From contig OZ022339.1 in NCBI GenBank assembly GCA_963989245.1, forward strand, positions 62,894,956-62,958,955: a stretch of DNA of 64,000 nucleotides. Direction: 5' to 3'. The position numbers and the translations under genes are program-made. Shown here in pieces: positions 32,261-42,139 of this stretch. Source of the DNA: Nansenia antarctica (lineage: Eukaryota; Chordata; Actinopteri; Argentiniformes; Microstomatidae). A model generated the notes under the pieces. That model worked only from the letters and a program-made list of their open reading frames with translations, was not told the DNA's origin and made no database searches. Numbering within the stretch: position 1 is the stretch's first letter; every line of letters begins with the position of its first letter.

Positions 32261-32819
32261 GTATTGAATTATTTTCACCGGACATTATGACCGAAGAGGT
32301 TTAAATATGTCGGACTTCAACATATTTTACCGGACAAAGACCGGTAATTACCGGTTAACGGAAACCCAGCATTTGCTGACCAAACTAACATCCCTCAAGT
32401 AATATTAGACACACTGAGACAACTGTCAGTTCTTGTGAAAGCTGAAATTGAAGCCAATCCAACAACATCGATACAGCTGGAGACAGTTGTTGGAGCAAGA
32501 GGCCGCTCAAAATTCGTCTTATCAAAGGAACAGCTCAAGAATATGCTAGATACTTGCCTCTCTGTATCAACCATTGCAGAGCTATTAGGAGTCTCCAAGA
32601 GTACAATATTTAGAAGGACGCAGGAGTATGACCTATCTGTGAGGGAGTTGTACAGTAATATTTCTGATCAAGATCTGGACAACATGATGAGAACCGTAAA
32701 GACCCAGATGCCAAATGCTGGCTATCGAATGGTTAAAGGTCAGTTGAGATAAAGAAAGCAAATGTCCACACATAGTAGGCTATATTGCTGTCCTGTGGTT
32801 TATTCACCAGTTACCAGTA

Positions 32820-33534
32820 TGTAACCTGTGGGACACTAGGACCTAGGGGTTCAGAGCCAGCCTATAAGGGAAGTCCCGGGAGACTTCAGAACTCACGGTT
32901 GTTCCCGTCGAGCACATGTGTGGAGAGCAGAGTTTGGAAGTGGTTGTGAGGCTTACCTGAGGTGTTTTGAAGATAGGCCTGAGGAGTTTTGAAGTGCTTG
33001 CGAGGCTGTATCGGCGTGTGGCAGCACGGCGCACAGCCACTGTTTTTCCTCCATAGTTTTAGCCTGTTGTTATTTTATAATGTTTATACTTGAGCTGTAA
33101 CTCTGTGCCTCAGATAGGAGAAATTGAGCCCTGTGATAACGTGCCACTGAAGCAGTCTTTTGTTTATGGTCCACTTTGATTGTAGTGTTGTGATTTTGTG
33201 CACTTTTACCATTGCTGTGATGATTTATATTTGTTAGATGTGTTTTGGTTGACCTGACGTGTGATAGTGGCGTGTATTCTGCGCATGACGCAATATTACA
33301 GTGGCATCTTTGTCCTACCTTTAATCACATTAATTTGGCTCATTTTATATGCCTTTGAAATTGGTATAAAAATAAAGAACATTTGTGATTTACAGAAGCC
33401 TCTGTGTACCCTCTTCCTTCATTGGAAACTCTGTGTGGGAACTAGTTAGTGTGTATTTGGAGTGTACACCAGTTGGAGGGTTTCTCCCCTTTAAAGAGAA
33501 TGGCGTTGTCACCCATCTAACCATTAAGGTTACA
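32820..33534. mobile_element. Solo LTR (TGTAACC to GGTTACA), TSD AGTA
   Basis: This 715-bp unit begins TGTAACC and ends GGTTACA, a perfect 7-bp inverted terminus. It is flanked by AGTA (32,816-32,819 and 33,535-33,538). It has a TATA-like GGTATAAAAATAAAG at about 33,363 that also carries a polyadenylation-like AATAAAG. No internal retroelement sequence flanks it. It fits a solo LTR formed by recombination; the superfamily is not assigned. Confidence 0.7.
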
Positions 33535-33538
33535 AGTA

Positions 33539-33877
33539 CATCATGTTTTGCTAAGCAAGGGCTTCTATCAGATTCGCATTGAGAAGCGCATTGAGTTGCA
33601 TCTTGTAAGAAATGCGCTATACAAATAAAATTTGATTTGATTTGATTTGATACTGAGTGATACTTCAGTCTGATAAAGCCGTTGCTGGGCAAAATGTTAT
33701 GAAGGTTTGATCGCTGAATAAAGCACAGTACAGCAGTATACTTTGTGCAGATATTTACTTTGTCTTTTTTTTTTTTTGCATATGAAGCTTCAATTAGTAG
33801 CCTGGACTTTTAGTTGCTTCAATTACTGAACTCAACCTGTCGATATTTGGGACAAGCATTTATTTTCATATTCATGG
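33539..33877 (+). mobile_element. LINE or SINE 3' tail and flank
   Basis: AGAAATGCGCTATACAAATA is followed by TTGAT repeats at about 33,610-33,652, a typical L2-type or tRNA-SINE tail. The remainder to 33,877, including a poly-T run near 33,765, shows nothing further. Confidence 0.5.
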
Positions 33878-33986
33878 TATTCATAGCTTTCATGTGACGT
33901 CACAGCATAGTGGAAACGCCCACCTGACGGGCAAAAGGCGTTCATACCGCACCAGGAAACACAGTAGCATTGGTTAGAAAACAATC

Positions 33987-34058
33987 ATGCCAGATAGTTG
34001 CTGTGCAATCGGGTGTACAAACCGGCGAGGAGATAGGCAGAGACTCACCAGAGATTCA
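33987..34058 (+). pseudogene. Start of a THAP-type zinc-finger exon
   Basis: From the ATG at 33,987 it encodes MPDSCCAIGCTNRRGDRQR. The spacing of paired cysteines followed by TNRR is the usual beginning of a THAP domain. The frame then runs into unrelated residues and a stop, and the HxxP half of the domain is not found nearby. It may be an isolated first exon or a relic. Confidence 0.55.
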
Positions 34059-34982
34059 TGCTTGGCCATGATAAGTGTGAGATGTGTGTTGTGTTGTGGT
34101 ATGTGCTCTTGTGGACGTAACTAATGAGTGACTATACATACGCATCCAATGTCCTTCCAAACGAGCAGTCTTGCTTCGTCTCAAACACAACATGAAAGGT
34201 ATGTCCAACTTGGCGAACGTTTCCCAGTGTTTCCAATTTGCGCGAGTTCCTCAACTTGCGAGAGTTTTTCAACTTAATGTGATGGCTATCATGTCTGTCA
34301 AATTATCAAATTAGCCATCGTCCTGGCATGAGTGGGTGTTGGTTTCAACGCACCTGTTTGTTTGTAGTTCCTCCGTTTGCAACAAAGACTCTGGACCTTT
34401 CCATGAATTGAAGTGGTCTTGTAATCCAAAGTCCAAATAAAAGTAACAAACGAAAGTAATATAATATATTATGTTAGTGTGGTGTGGTATGTACGCGTAT
34501 GTAAATGTTTGTTTGTATGTGTGTCACTTCTGGGTCGGGCCTATCCCCGATCAGAATTCAAAAGCAAAGTTGTCAAACAAAATAACTTGTATCAAACCAA
34601 AACGTGTATCAAACAAAACAATACATCTTTTCTAATGTGGTGGTTTATCGTGATGGTTGAAAAACTGTGTCGCACCCTCACGTGTCAGGATCAAGCCCAA
34701 GCAAGGAGTACATTAAATCAATGAAACGAAAATATGATTGAACATGACTGACTGGTTGATATTAAACTGGTTTAAATGATTATTGACACAATTAATGTAT
34801 GGATTGTCATTCGATGTTGTCTCTCTGTTTTTGTTGTAGCTAATTATGCATTCAGTATTAGATGTGTGTGCAATGTGAGATTACAAATAAATTGCACTAC
34901 TCGAACCAATGATTAATTAGTCTGTTCTCATTTATGTTGACCATCGTGTAAGGGTTTGAGTCAATAACATTTCACTTGAATA

Positions 34983-36177
34983 CAGTGGCGTAGCGCAAAA
35001 TCCCGGGGCCCCCCCGCAAGGTGGCGGCGGGGGCCCTTTCGCAACGGAGTAAAAAAAAAAAAAAAAAAAAAACACTTGCGTTTTTTAGAGGCCGATGCGT
35101 TATTGACGTTGCGAAATTTCGCAATATGCACTCTACATTCTAAATGCTTGACTTAGCAAAAGGTACAAACAAGTGAGAGCAATAGCCTATAACTAAAACC
35201 AAATGGTAGACTACACTACATCAGTAGAATGTATTATAAGTAGAATAGTACAAGCTTTATTTCTTTTAACAAAGTGTGGTGTGCACAGCAGTGTGATATC
35301 TGTAGACTCTCCGCTAAGGGTTGCCAGATGGGATTGAGAATTTCCAACCTAACCAATCTAAACACTTCTAAATCCACCAAAAACCAGCCCATCTGGCAAC
35401 CCTGTCTCCGCTGCATCAGAGTCTACTTGTTGCGTAAAATTGGCCAGGGTTAGTCAAATCCTTTGTTGGACATCTCGTATATTGGTATATTGTGGCATTT
35501 CTTTACTGTTTGCCATCTGGTCTAGGAATACCCAGGGAGACGCAGACAGCAGAAGTAGATTCGAATAGTAGAATAGAAAAAAGAAACAGCTATATATAGC
35601 CTAATCATGCTGAATTACAGTATGTACTTCTGCCTGAGTTTGAGTATGATGCTGCCCAAATAAATGTTATTGTTTAGTGCTGTACGCTTTCGTGGTATTA
35701 TATTGTGTGAATTATCATCTGTATGTTGTTTTTCTTTCACTCGACTAACCGCCGAGATAATACTTGAGACATGTACTTCCGTAAACATACATTTTTTATT
35801 AGATTTTTTTTACAATATCGGACCGACAGTCCCACATATAGCGGCTATAATGTCCGAATAGAGAATCTACCACCACCTAAAGAATGCTTATTGTACTTTG
35901 TATTGTATTTTCGCTTGCTCATTTTCCTTGTGTCTCGCTGCCTACGTGTGACGTCAGTCATGTTGCTATTGGATACGGCTAACTATGTATATCTTTTTTA
36001 ATATAGGCCTATATATTAAAATTAAGGTTGACACAATGAAGGGCCACTTATTTTCTTTATTTTATATTTTTTTAAATTATAAAAAAAAAAAAAAAATGGA
36101 TCCAATGTTAGGGGGCCCCCTAGTGGCTGGGGCCCCCCCGCGGTGCGTCGCTTGCGGGCCCGTCCGCTACGCCACTG
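34983..36177. mobile_element. hAT MITE (CAGTGGCGTAGCG), 8-bp TSD CTTGAATA
   Basis: This 1,195-bp insert has ends CAGTGGCGTAGCG and CGCTACGCCACTG, flanked by CTTGAATA (34,975-34,982 and 36,178-36,185). GGGGCCCCCC blocks sit just inside both ends. It contains A-tracts and a nested 89-bp MITE. No coding sequence is supported. Confidence 0.95.
35316..35404. mobile_element. 89-bp MITE (GGGTTGCCAGATGGG), copy 2, TSD TCTCCGCT
   Basis: Ends are AAGGGTTGCCAGATGGG and CCCATCTGGCAACCCTG. It is flanked by perfect TCTCCGCT duplications (35,308-35,315 and 35,405-35,412). It is the same family as 30,127-30,227. Confidence 0.9.
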
Positions 36178-36444
36178 CTTGAATATGCATGCCTACACAT
36201 TATTCCAAGTGCCTGTTAGCTGCGACGTTTGCAGGAAAAGTGCTATACAAATAAATGTTATTATTATATTATTATTATCGACATCGAAGCTTACACTTAT
36301 TCAACGTCTATGCGTTTTACTCAAGTGGTTTTTTTCCGTCTTTTTTTTTTAAATGTCTTTTTGTTATCAGGATATGGGCTATTGTTTAGCAGGAGTCAGC
36401 CACCTGTTTGGTGGTGGCGTTGTGTTGTGTGTAATTAACAAGCT

Positions 36445-36500
36445 CTAAACGGAGATAGAACCTTATCATTCTAAACGGAGATAGAACCTTATAATTCTAA
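36445..36500 (-). repeat. 26-bp minisatellite, left array (two copies)
   Basis: Two units of CTAAACGGAGATAGAACC plus TTATCATT occur in inverse orientation to the array at 36,995-37,129. Confidence 0.9.
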
Positions 36501-36994
36501 GATCACGATACATAGCGACCCAGACGCACGCTGCTTTTTGGCCATGCTTCCAGGCGACTAGCCTACACGTGCTGTCGGAACCAAAAGTGACAAGTGCACT
36601 GTAGTGTTCAGGTAGTCAGACGCGTCAGATGTGGCCAGGGACACGGCCCAGCTGACCGGGCCAGGAGACACTCACACACTTTATAAAACTGACTCAACCT
36701 AAAAGGAGTTCGTTTTGTTTGGGTCTGTGTTCTTATTTAGAATATGGGACACATATTGGCTTGAGGCTCTGTTGAACCAAGCATGAAGCATCAAGAGCAA
36801 AACAACAACCTGTAGCGAATACCCTGGCAATCTAACAATTATATTAGAGTGTATAATGCATAAACTGGGCATAGTCATGGTCTTTGCTTGGCTGGCTGGC
36901 TGCATTAACCTGTTGTTGTTACTTGTATGTTCATTACGTTACTTCAAATGAATGCCCCCTAAGTCAAATCCATCAACTGAAGATAACTCGTGAG

Positions 36995-37129
36995 TTTAGA
37001 ATGATAAGGTTCTATCTCCGTTTAGAATGATAAGGTTCTATCTCCGTTTAGAATGATAAGGTTCTATCTCCGTTTAGAATGAGAAGGTTCTATCTCCGTT
37101 TAGAATGAGAAGGTTCTATCTCCGTTTAG
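36995..37129 (+). repeat. 26-bp minisatellite, right array (five copies)
   Basis: Five units of TTTAGAATGATAAGGTTC plus TATCTCCG, the last two with GAGAAGG. Inverted relative to the left array, about 500 bp away. Confidence 0.9.
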
Positions 37130-37388
37130 GGTAATTCAGAGATATTGAGCGTCAAAGTTTTGACATTCCATTATGTTTTGTGAGATGGAACCTTTGTATT
37201 TTATTAACCGTTTGCGTCCACTCGCCATGTTGCGCGATGTTGCTATGATCCTTTTTGCCCGTCAGGTTGGTGGTTGCTAGGGAAGAAACCACGTGACTGA
37301 AAGCTATGAATACTAGTCCTCAAGCCTAAGAGGCACTTTTTTTGTGACGCCAGCTGGTGAAACCGTAAACCACTCGCGTGAAGCGGCT

Positions 37389-37597
37389 ATATGTGCTGAG
37401 GCACAAATATGTACAAGCCTGCAAACTGCGACACTTTAAATGAATGTGCAATAACACTATGTGCAATATGACAACCCTAGTCGTCTATCTGTACAGTATA
37501 GTATAGTGGATAGTGTACATAGCCTTTAATTATGTAAACCAGCTCCTTCCCTTCTTGTGTTTTTTTTAGTTTTTTTCTTTCCTAGCACCAGGGGAGC
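37389..37597 (+). mobile_element. Rex1-like LINE 3' end, host of the Ginger element
   Basis: GTGCTGAGGCACAAATATG through CACCAGGGGAGC is the 3' untranslated region of the Rex1-like LINE. It continues after the Ginger element at 46,292-46,379 (GAGCCACCCCTCC to CATT repeats). Other copies in the window give the undisturbed sequence GGGGAGCCACCCC, defining the empty site. Confidence 0.9.
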
Positions 37598-37686
37598 TGT
37601 CAGGCCAAAACCTTCCAGTTGACAAAAGCTACCGGGGGTGCGGCCTAACGCGTCACGACCAGCTGGCACGCGCACGCGTCACGACC
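37598..37686 (+). repeat. Ginger left terminal inverted repeat
   Basis: 89 bp matching 46,203-46,291 inverted, with only positions 20-21 different. It contains GCGTCACGACC twice (repeat positions about 53-63 and 79-89), a plausible transposase-binding motif by inference. Confidence 0.95.
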
Positions 37687-37873
37687 TGGCGACTGTGACG
37701 TCATTCTAGTGCGCTGTGTTTAATCCTCCGCACTTTACTCGACGAAACACCTGCTACACGACACACCTGCTACTACAGAGAACTACTAGAGAACTACTAC
37801 AGATAACCCTATCATTTCCTTTTAATATATATATATATATACACACAATTAGTATACATATCAGATAATAGAT

Positions 37874-40800
37874 ATGGCATCCTATACTAGCCACAGTGAC
37901 ATTTTCTTATATCTGTCCAAAGACCAGTTCCAGGAGGATATGTCTGCAGAGAAGAAGCGTGTTCTCCGGAGAGCAGCTGAGAAATACATGCTTCAGGGTA
38001 AGATTTGTTAAATTAACCCATAAAGCAATAAAGTAGTGTACTACTGTAAAAAAACAACAACAACAAAAAAACATTATTTAACAAGTCCTGGTCTCTTTTC
38101 TCTAATCCTTTTGATGTTGTAGATGGTCGCATGTATTTGAGGCCCAAGAAGGAGGGACAGCCACCAAGGAGGGTCATCATGTCAGACGAGGAAAGGGAGG
38201 CAGTGCTGACCGAGGTCCATGCCGGTCACTTCGGAAAGAAGCGCATGATTGGCAAGATTAATCAGCGCTTCTTCTGGTTTGGCATTGTGAAGGATTGTGA
38301 AGACTGGGCAAGCAAATCTATTATTTCTTTAGTTAGTTTTTATGTTTTACAAACAGTAGCAAGATTGTATTTTACACACAGATAATATTCATTCATTCAT
38401 TCACATTTCATTTCAACTTGCACTTTACTGTTTGTTTCAAGGTCCGTACCTGCGTGGCTTGCCAGAGGTTTGAGAAGGTGAAGACTGAAGCCCCTGAGCT
38501 GAAGAGCATCAAGCCTGTTTCACCGTGGTACATGATTGGTGAGTTCTACACTTTTATATCCCAATTAATTTTTTGGGTTTTGACTTGTTTCCCACCATGC
38601 TTTCTTTCAGTATGCTCTTTTAGTGTGAATGTTTTACTTCCGCTTGTCCAATGTTAGAGTATGCCAACACATTTTTCTTGCTAGGTGTGGACCTCATCGG
38701 ACCGTTCAAGGCCTCATCCAAGAATAGCAATCGCTACTGCCTCACAGCGACAGATTTCTTCACCAAGTGGGTGGAGGCCATTCCTATCCAGGTGTGTTAT
38801 ATCTGTGTTTAGTGTTGTTTTCTCAAATATAATGATCATGACCATGCTTTTTAAAATACTTGAATGTATTGTACTTGAACAGTTCATCACCATGTATCCC
38901 AATTTTCATCTTAAAATTAACATTATAAGTATTAATATAATAGTACCATATCCTGTGTGTATACACTGCTAGGACAAGACGGCAGTGGCAACATCCCAGG
39001 CCCTGATAGACATCTTCCACACCCATGGTGCGCCGGAGGTCATCCTGACTGACCAGGGCAAAGAGTTCTGCAACAAGGTCATGTACTTGCTAAAACATAT
39101 GATCTTGTAACAGTTATGGACATACTTGTATGGACAAAACTAATGACTTCTGTCTTACTACTTTTAGGTCAACCAGATTTTGTTTGAGAAGTGGGGGATG
39201 AAGCACCGGATTACCCCTGCCTACCATCCCCAGACCAACGGACTGGACGAGCGGACCAATCAAACACTCAAGAGGGCTATCGGGAAATCTCTGGAAGGGC
39301 ACCAGGAACGGTGGGAGGACAACCTTAAGTTAATCCTTTTCGCACATAACACCAGCGTCCAGGCCTCCACCAAGTACTCGCCCTACCGCCTGATGTACGG
39401 TCGGGAGCCACGGCTGTCCTCTGAGGTATGTCAACTCTTGATATTATTGTTCTTATAATATATAATTTGTTTTGCAAATTGATTCTCAATATAAACAAAA
39501 AATAAAACACTAACTCTATGCAAATGTATGTATTGCGTATCTCTATTTGCCTCTCATTTCAGATCACAGGCGACCGTCCTTTTGTGGAGATGGACGAGAT
39601 TAATGAAGACACCGCTGCAGACTATCTCCACGCCAGGGCTGAGAAGGATGAGGAGGTCTTTGACGAGGTGAAAGATATTACACAACTATATACTGAACAA
39701 CCACCTGAGTGATGCTAAGTAACTGCTAAAGCAATAACAATGCCTCAGCAATATACAGAGCTATACTGCACAACAGAGAATTACAATCTCTGCTGCTTCG
39801 CTTTTTCTTCAACGATCAAGGTGCGACTCAACGTGGAGAAGGCCCAGGAGAAACAGCGGGAAAGCTACCGGAAGAGGATCAAGAAGGGAACCAAGCGGTT
39901 TGAGATCCTCCCGGGCATGGAGGTCCTGAAGAAGAATGAGAGGAAACGTGGGAGACCTGGTGGCACAATGGACCCAGACTGGCCAACTACGTACCGGTAA
40001 ATGTTAGACTTTTAAGAATATTCAGAATGAGAGGGTGATGTGTGATGTCCAATTTTGCCATTATTAATACATATTTTCTTCAGGGTGACTGAGGTTGGGG
40101 ACAACAATTTGGTGCAGTTGGAGACCTTGGATGGCCAACAACTGGGAACCAAAACCCCCTATGCCTCAGTGAAGCCTCTGCGGACGAGTAAGTGTAACAT
40201 ACAGTTCACATTTTAAAGTTAATGTAATGTGAAACTGTATTTTTTTTACCACAAGATGTCATTCTAAAATTGTTTTGTTGATTGACTTAAGGATTCCGAG
40301 CCTGCCCGCCCACTCAGAAAGCTGTGTCCCATCCACCGGAGCCAGTGTGTTCTGATGACCCTGAACCGCTAAACTCTGAGCCGGAGTGGGACTCACTTCA
40401 GGTACACTTAAAAATCCTAGCTTCATTCATTTTAAATAATCAAAATTCCAATGGCTGAGTACTGTAACATGACAGTCCCTTTAACCCAACATCATTATGT
40501 TTTTTAGGCACCATCTCAGCTGCTAGATGTCACCATCACAGATGTTCAGCTGGGGCGGGCCTGTCCAGCTTTACGTAGCGGGTTGGAGGTGCTTAGGCCT
40601 TTCTTTCTGAATCCCAATTGTTGGCTGAATGATCTCTCCATTGACCATGCTCAGGCTCTTTTACAGGCTCAACATCCCCATGTAGGAGGCCTCTACGCCA
40701 CAACGTCCCTCTCCCTCCTCTCCTCCGTGCCTGCATCAACCCAGGGGTTTGTTCAGATTTTAAATGTTTGTTCAAATCACTGGGTTACGGTAAGTAACAT

Positions 40801-41290
40801 CAACTGCGAGGTAGGTACTGTTAACATTTATGACTCCGCTGGTCACGGGTCGACCGAGGAGTTCATTTCTCAAATAACAGGTCTCCTCTCTTTTTCAGGT
40901 CCCAAGGTCCTTCTGCAGTGGCCTGATGTCCAGCAGCAGAGAGGCAGCTCAGACTGTGGGCTGTTTGCTATTGCGAACAGTCTCACATGCTGCAGAGGTG
41001 AGGACCCAGCAAGCAAGGAATTTGATCAGTCTGCTATGCGTGCGCACCTCTTTTCCTGCTTTCAGTATGAGCACCTGAAACCATTCCGCAGCTCCATACG
41101 GTGTCCACGCACGGCCCAGTCAGTGTACACTATGGACGTTAGTGTGCACTGCATCTGCAGGAGGACCATCCGACCAGAGCTTCAGGTATCCTGCAGGAGG
41201 TGTTTCAAGTTGTTCCATTCGTCTTGTGTGTCAATTAATATTATGTTTCCTAATGAATTTGTTTGTACTGCTTGTAAAGTTGTTTTTTAA
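37874..41290 (+). CDS. Ginger1-type transposase: integrase, GPY/F-like, Ulp1 protease, PHD-like finger
   Basis: Eleven exons join in phase to a 717-residue protein: 37,874-37,997; 38,123-38,307; 38,442-38,538; 38,685-38,791; 38,973-39,077; 39,168-39,425; 39,563-39,667; 39,821-39,996; 40,084-40,187; 40,292-40,401; 40,508-41,290. All introns are GT-AG except the second, GC-AG. An H2C2 zinc finger (HAGH ... CVAC) precedes the integrase core: D138 in GVDLIGPF, D198 in LTDQGKEF and E234 in NGLDERTNQ, a D,D35E triad. A GPY/F-like region follows near residues 370-420. The C-terminal exon has an Ulp1 (C48) triad (H548 in NHWV, D566 in IYDS, C607 in SSDCG) and a PHD-like C4HC3 finger (C672 to C713). 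All key residues are present, so activity is plausible. Splicing is predicted, not observed. Confidence 0.88.
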
Positions 41291-41305
41291 GTATTTTCCA
41301 GATTG

Positions 41306-41411
41306 TACACAGATAGCCCTGCTACGTCCTCCGTGAGGGCCCGTTCCCCTGTACATAAGTCCCTGTCCAGCCCTGCTACATCCTCCGTGAGGACCACCTC
41401 TACCACATCCT
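41306..41411 (+). repeat. Left arm of a perfect 106-bp inverted repeat
   Basis: It begins 16 bp after the Ginger stop codon and is identical over 106 bp to the inverse of 42,034-42,139. It contains CCTGCTACGTCCTCCGTGAGG repeats related to the following minisatellite (41,378-41,480). Confidence 0.95.
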
Positions 41412-42033
41412 CAGAGAGGACCACCTCTACCACATCCTCCGTGAGGACCACCTCTACCTCCTCCGTGAGGACCACCTCTACCTCAGGCTACTGCAAGTAT
41501 GAGCCACAATTACATCATTGTTATTTTTAAATGTTCATATTGATTGTTTCATTACTAATACATTAAATGTATGCTCATTCATTCACACAGCACCAAGATG
41601 TTTTGGACAAAATTACATCTGGACAGTTACCTTTCATCCCCATCCACCCAGTACACTGGTAAGTCACATTGAATAGGGATTATTTAGAAATGTGTTTACT
41701 CACAAAATGTTATTTTGACTGTACATATCTGTGCTTGTTTGTGTGTTTACACTAACAAGATGGTTATTGCTTACCTCAACAGGAGAGCTGATTGGTGTGA
41801 TGTTACCTAACCCCCCAGATGTTACCCACCAACCCTCCAGATGTTACCCCCAACCCTCCAGATGTTATCCCCTAACCTCCCAGATGTTACCCCAACCCTC
41901 CACCACCACCTCAGACACACCACCACCACCTCAGACACACCACCACCACCTCAGACACACCACCACCACCACCTCAGACACACCACCACCACCACCACCT
42001 CAGACACACCACCACCACCTCAGACACACCACC
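41412..42033. repeat. Loop between the arms: minisatellites and possible extra exon
   Basis: It contains repeats of CCGTGAGGACCACCTCTACC (to about 41,480) and CACCACCACCTCAGACACAC (41,900-42,030). A short stretch at 41,591-41,661, bordered by ACACAG and GTAAGT, would encode TSGQLPFIPIHPVHW, reminiscent of Ulp1 wording. It is a weak exon candidate outside the main frame. Confidence 0.5.
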
Positions 42034-42139
42034 AGGATGTGGTAGAGGTGGTCCTCACGGAGGATGTAGCAGGGCTGGACAGGGACTTATGTACAGGGGA
42101 ACGGGCCCTCACGGAGGACGTAGCAGGGCTATCTGTGTA
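42034..42139 (-). repeat. Right arm of the perfect 106-bp inverted repeat
   Basis: Exact inverse of 41,306-41,411. The 42,140-42,770 stretch beyond it is AT-rich Ginger 3' sequence without recognised genes. Confidence 0.95.

Larger units (their letters stand above)
29153..32369. mobile_element. Decayed hAT with 5-bp TSD CATTT, interrupting a coding exon
   Basis: The left end is CAGGGTTTCCGTTAG and the right end TTAACGGAAACCCAG. It is flanked by CATTT (29,148-29,152 and 32,370-32,374). Removing it restores an open frame across the junction (ESF then ADQTN). It holds a hAT-type N-terminal exon (29,741-30,007), a 101-bp MITE and a 1.7 kb hAT5-like element. The subterminal CCGG/ACCGG boxes near both ends are repeated. 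Confidence 0.85.
28317..32738 (+). pseudogene. N-terminal part of an integrase-like protein family, split by a hAT
   Basis: Exon 1 (28,317-28,349) encodes MEASDHTRRPQ and ends at a GTGAGT donor. Exon 2 starts at 29,024 after TTACAG. It is interrupted at 29,152 by a 3.2 kb hAT and resumes in the same frame at 32,375. It encodes LLERVQSRLQQALDRL, then a helix-turn-helix-like stretch (TIAELLGVSKSTIFRR), then SVRELYSNISDQDLDNM and MPNAGYRMVKG. It ends at a GTCAGT donor at 32,738. Fish genomes have a multicopy family with this N-terminus followed by an integrase core, possibly of IS3EU type; that assignment is from memory. No integrase exon is visible downstream. The intron 28,350-29,023 holds nothing recognisable. 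Confidence 0.6.
33878..37312. mobile_element. Long element with TATTCATAGCTTTCA inverted ends and a THAP exon
   Basis: The left end reads TATTCATAGCTTTCATGTGAC and the right end, inverted, TATTCATAGCTTTCAGTCAC. The block CCTGACGGGCAAAA also recurs inverted inside each end. Between them are a THAP-type exon, a 1.2 kb hAT MITE with its own nested MITE, and two inverted arrays of a 26-bp repeat. No target duplication could be fixed, so the borders are approximate. P-like and Kolobok transposons both carry THAP domains; I cannot choose. The stretches 34,080-34,974 and 36,186-36,440 hold nothing else recognisable. Confidence 0.5.

Noticed and set aside
34479..34724. Small open frame in the THAP element
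   Set aside because: No domain or family resemblance, and composition is like flanking AT-rich DNA.
38123..39667. Gypsy or Pao LTR retrotransposon integrase
   Set aside because: No LTRs, protease or reverse transcriptase are present. The ends are inverted repeats with a 4-bp duplication, and the gene has ten introns.
40508..41290. Host SUMO protease (SENP) gene
   Set aside because: The Ulp1 domain is the last exon of the integrase gene, lies between transposon ends, and is in frame with the integrase.
41591..41661. Extra Ulp1-like exon after the Ginger stop
   Set aside because: It has splice-like borders but cannot be joined in frame to the main gene, which ends with its own stop. Kept only as a weak note.
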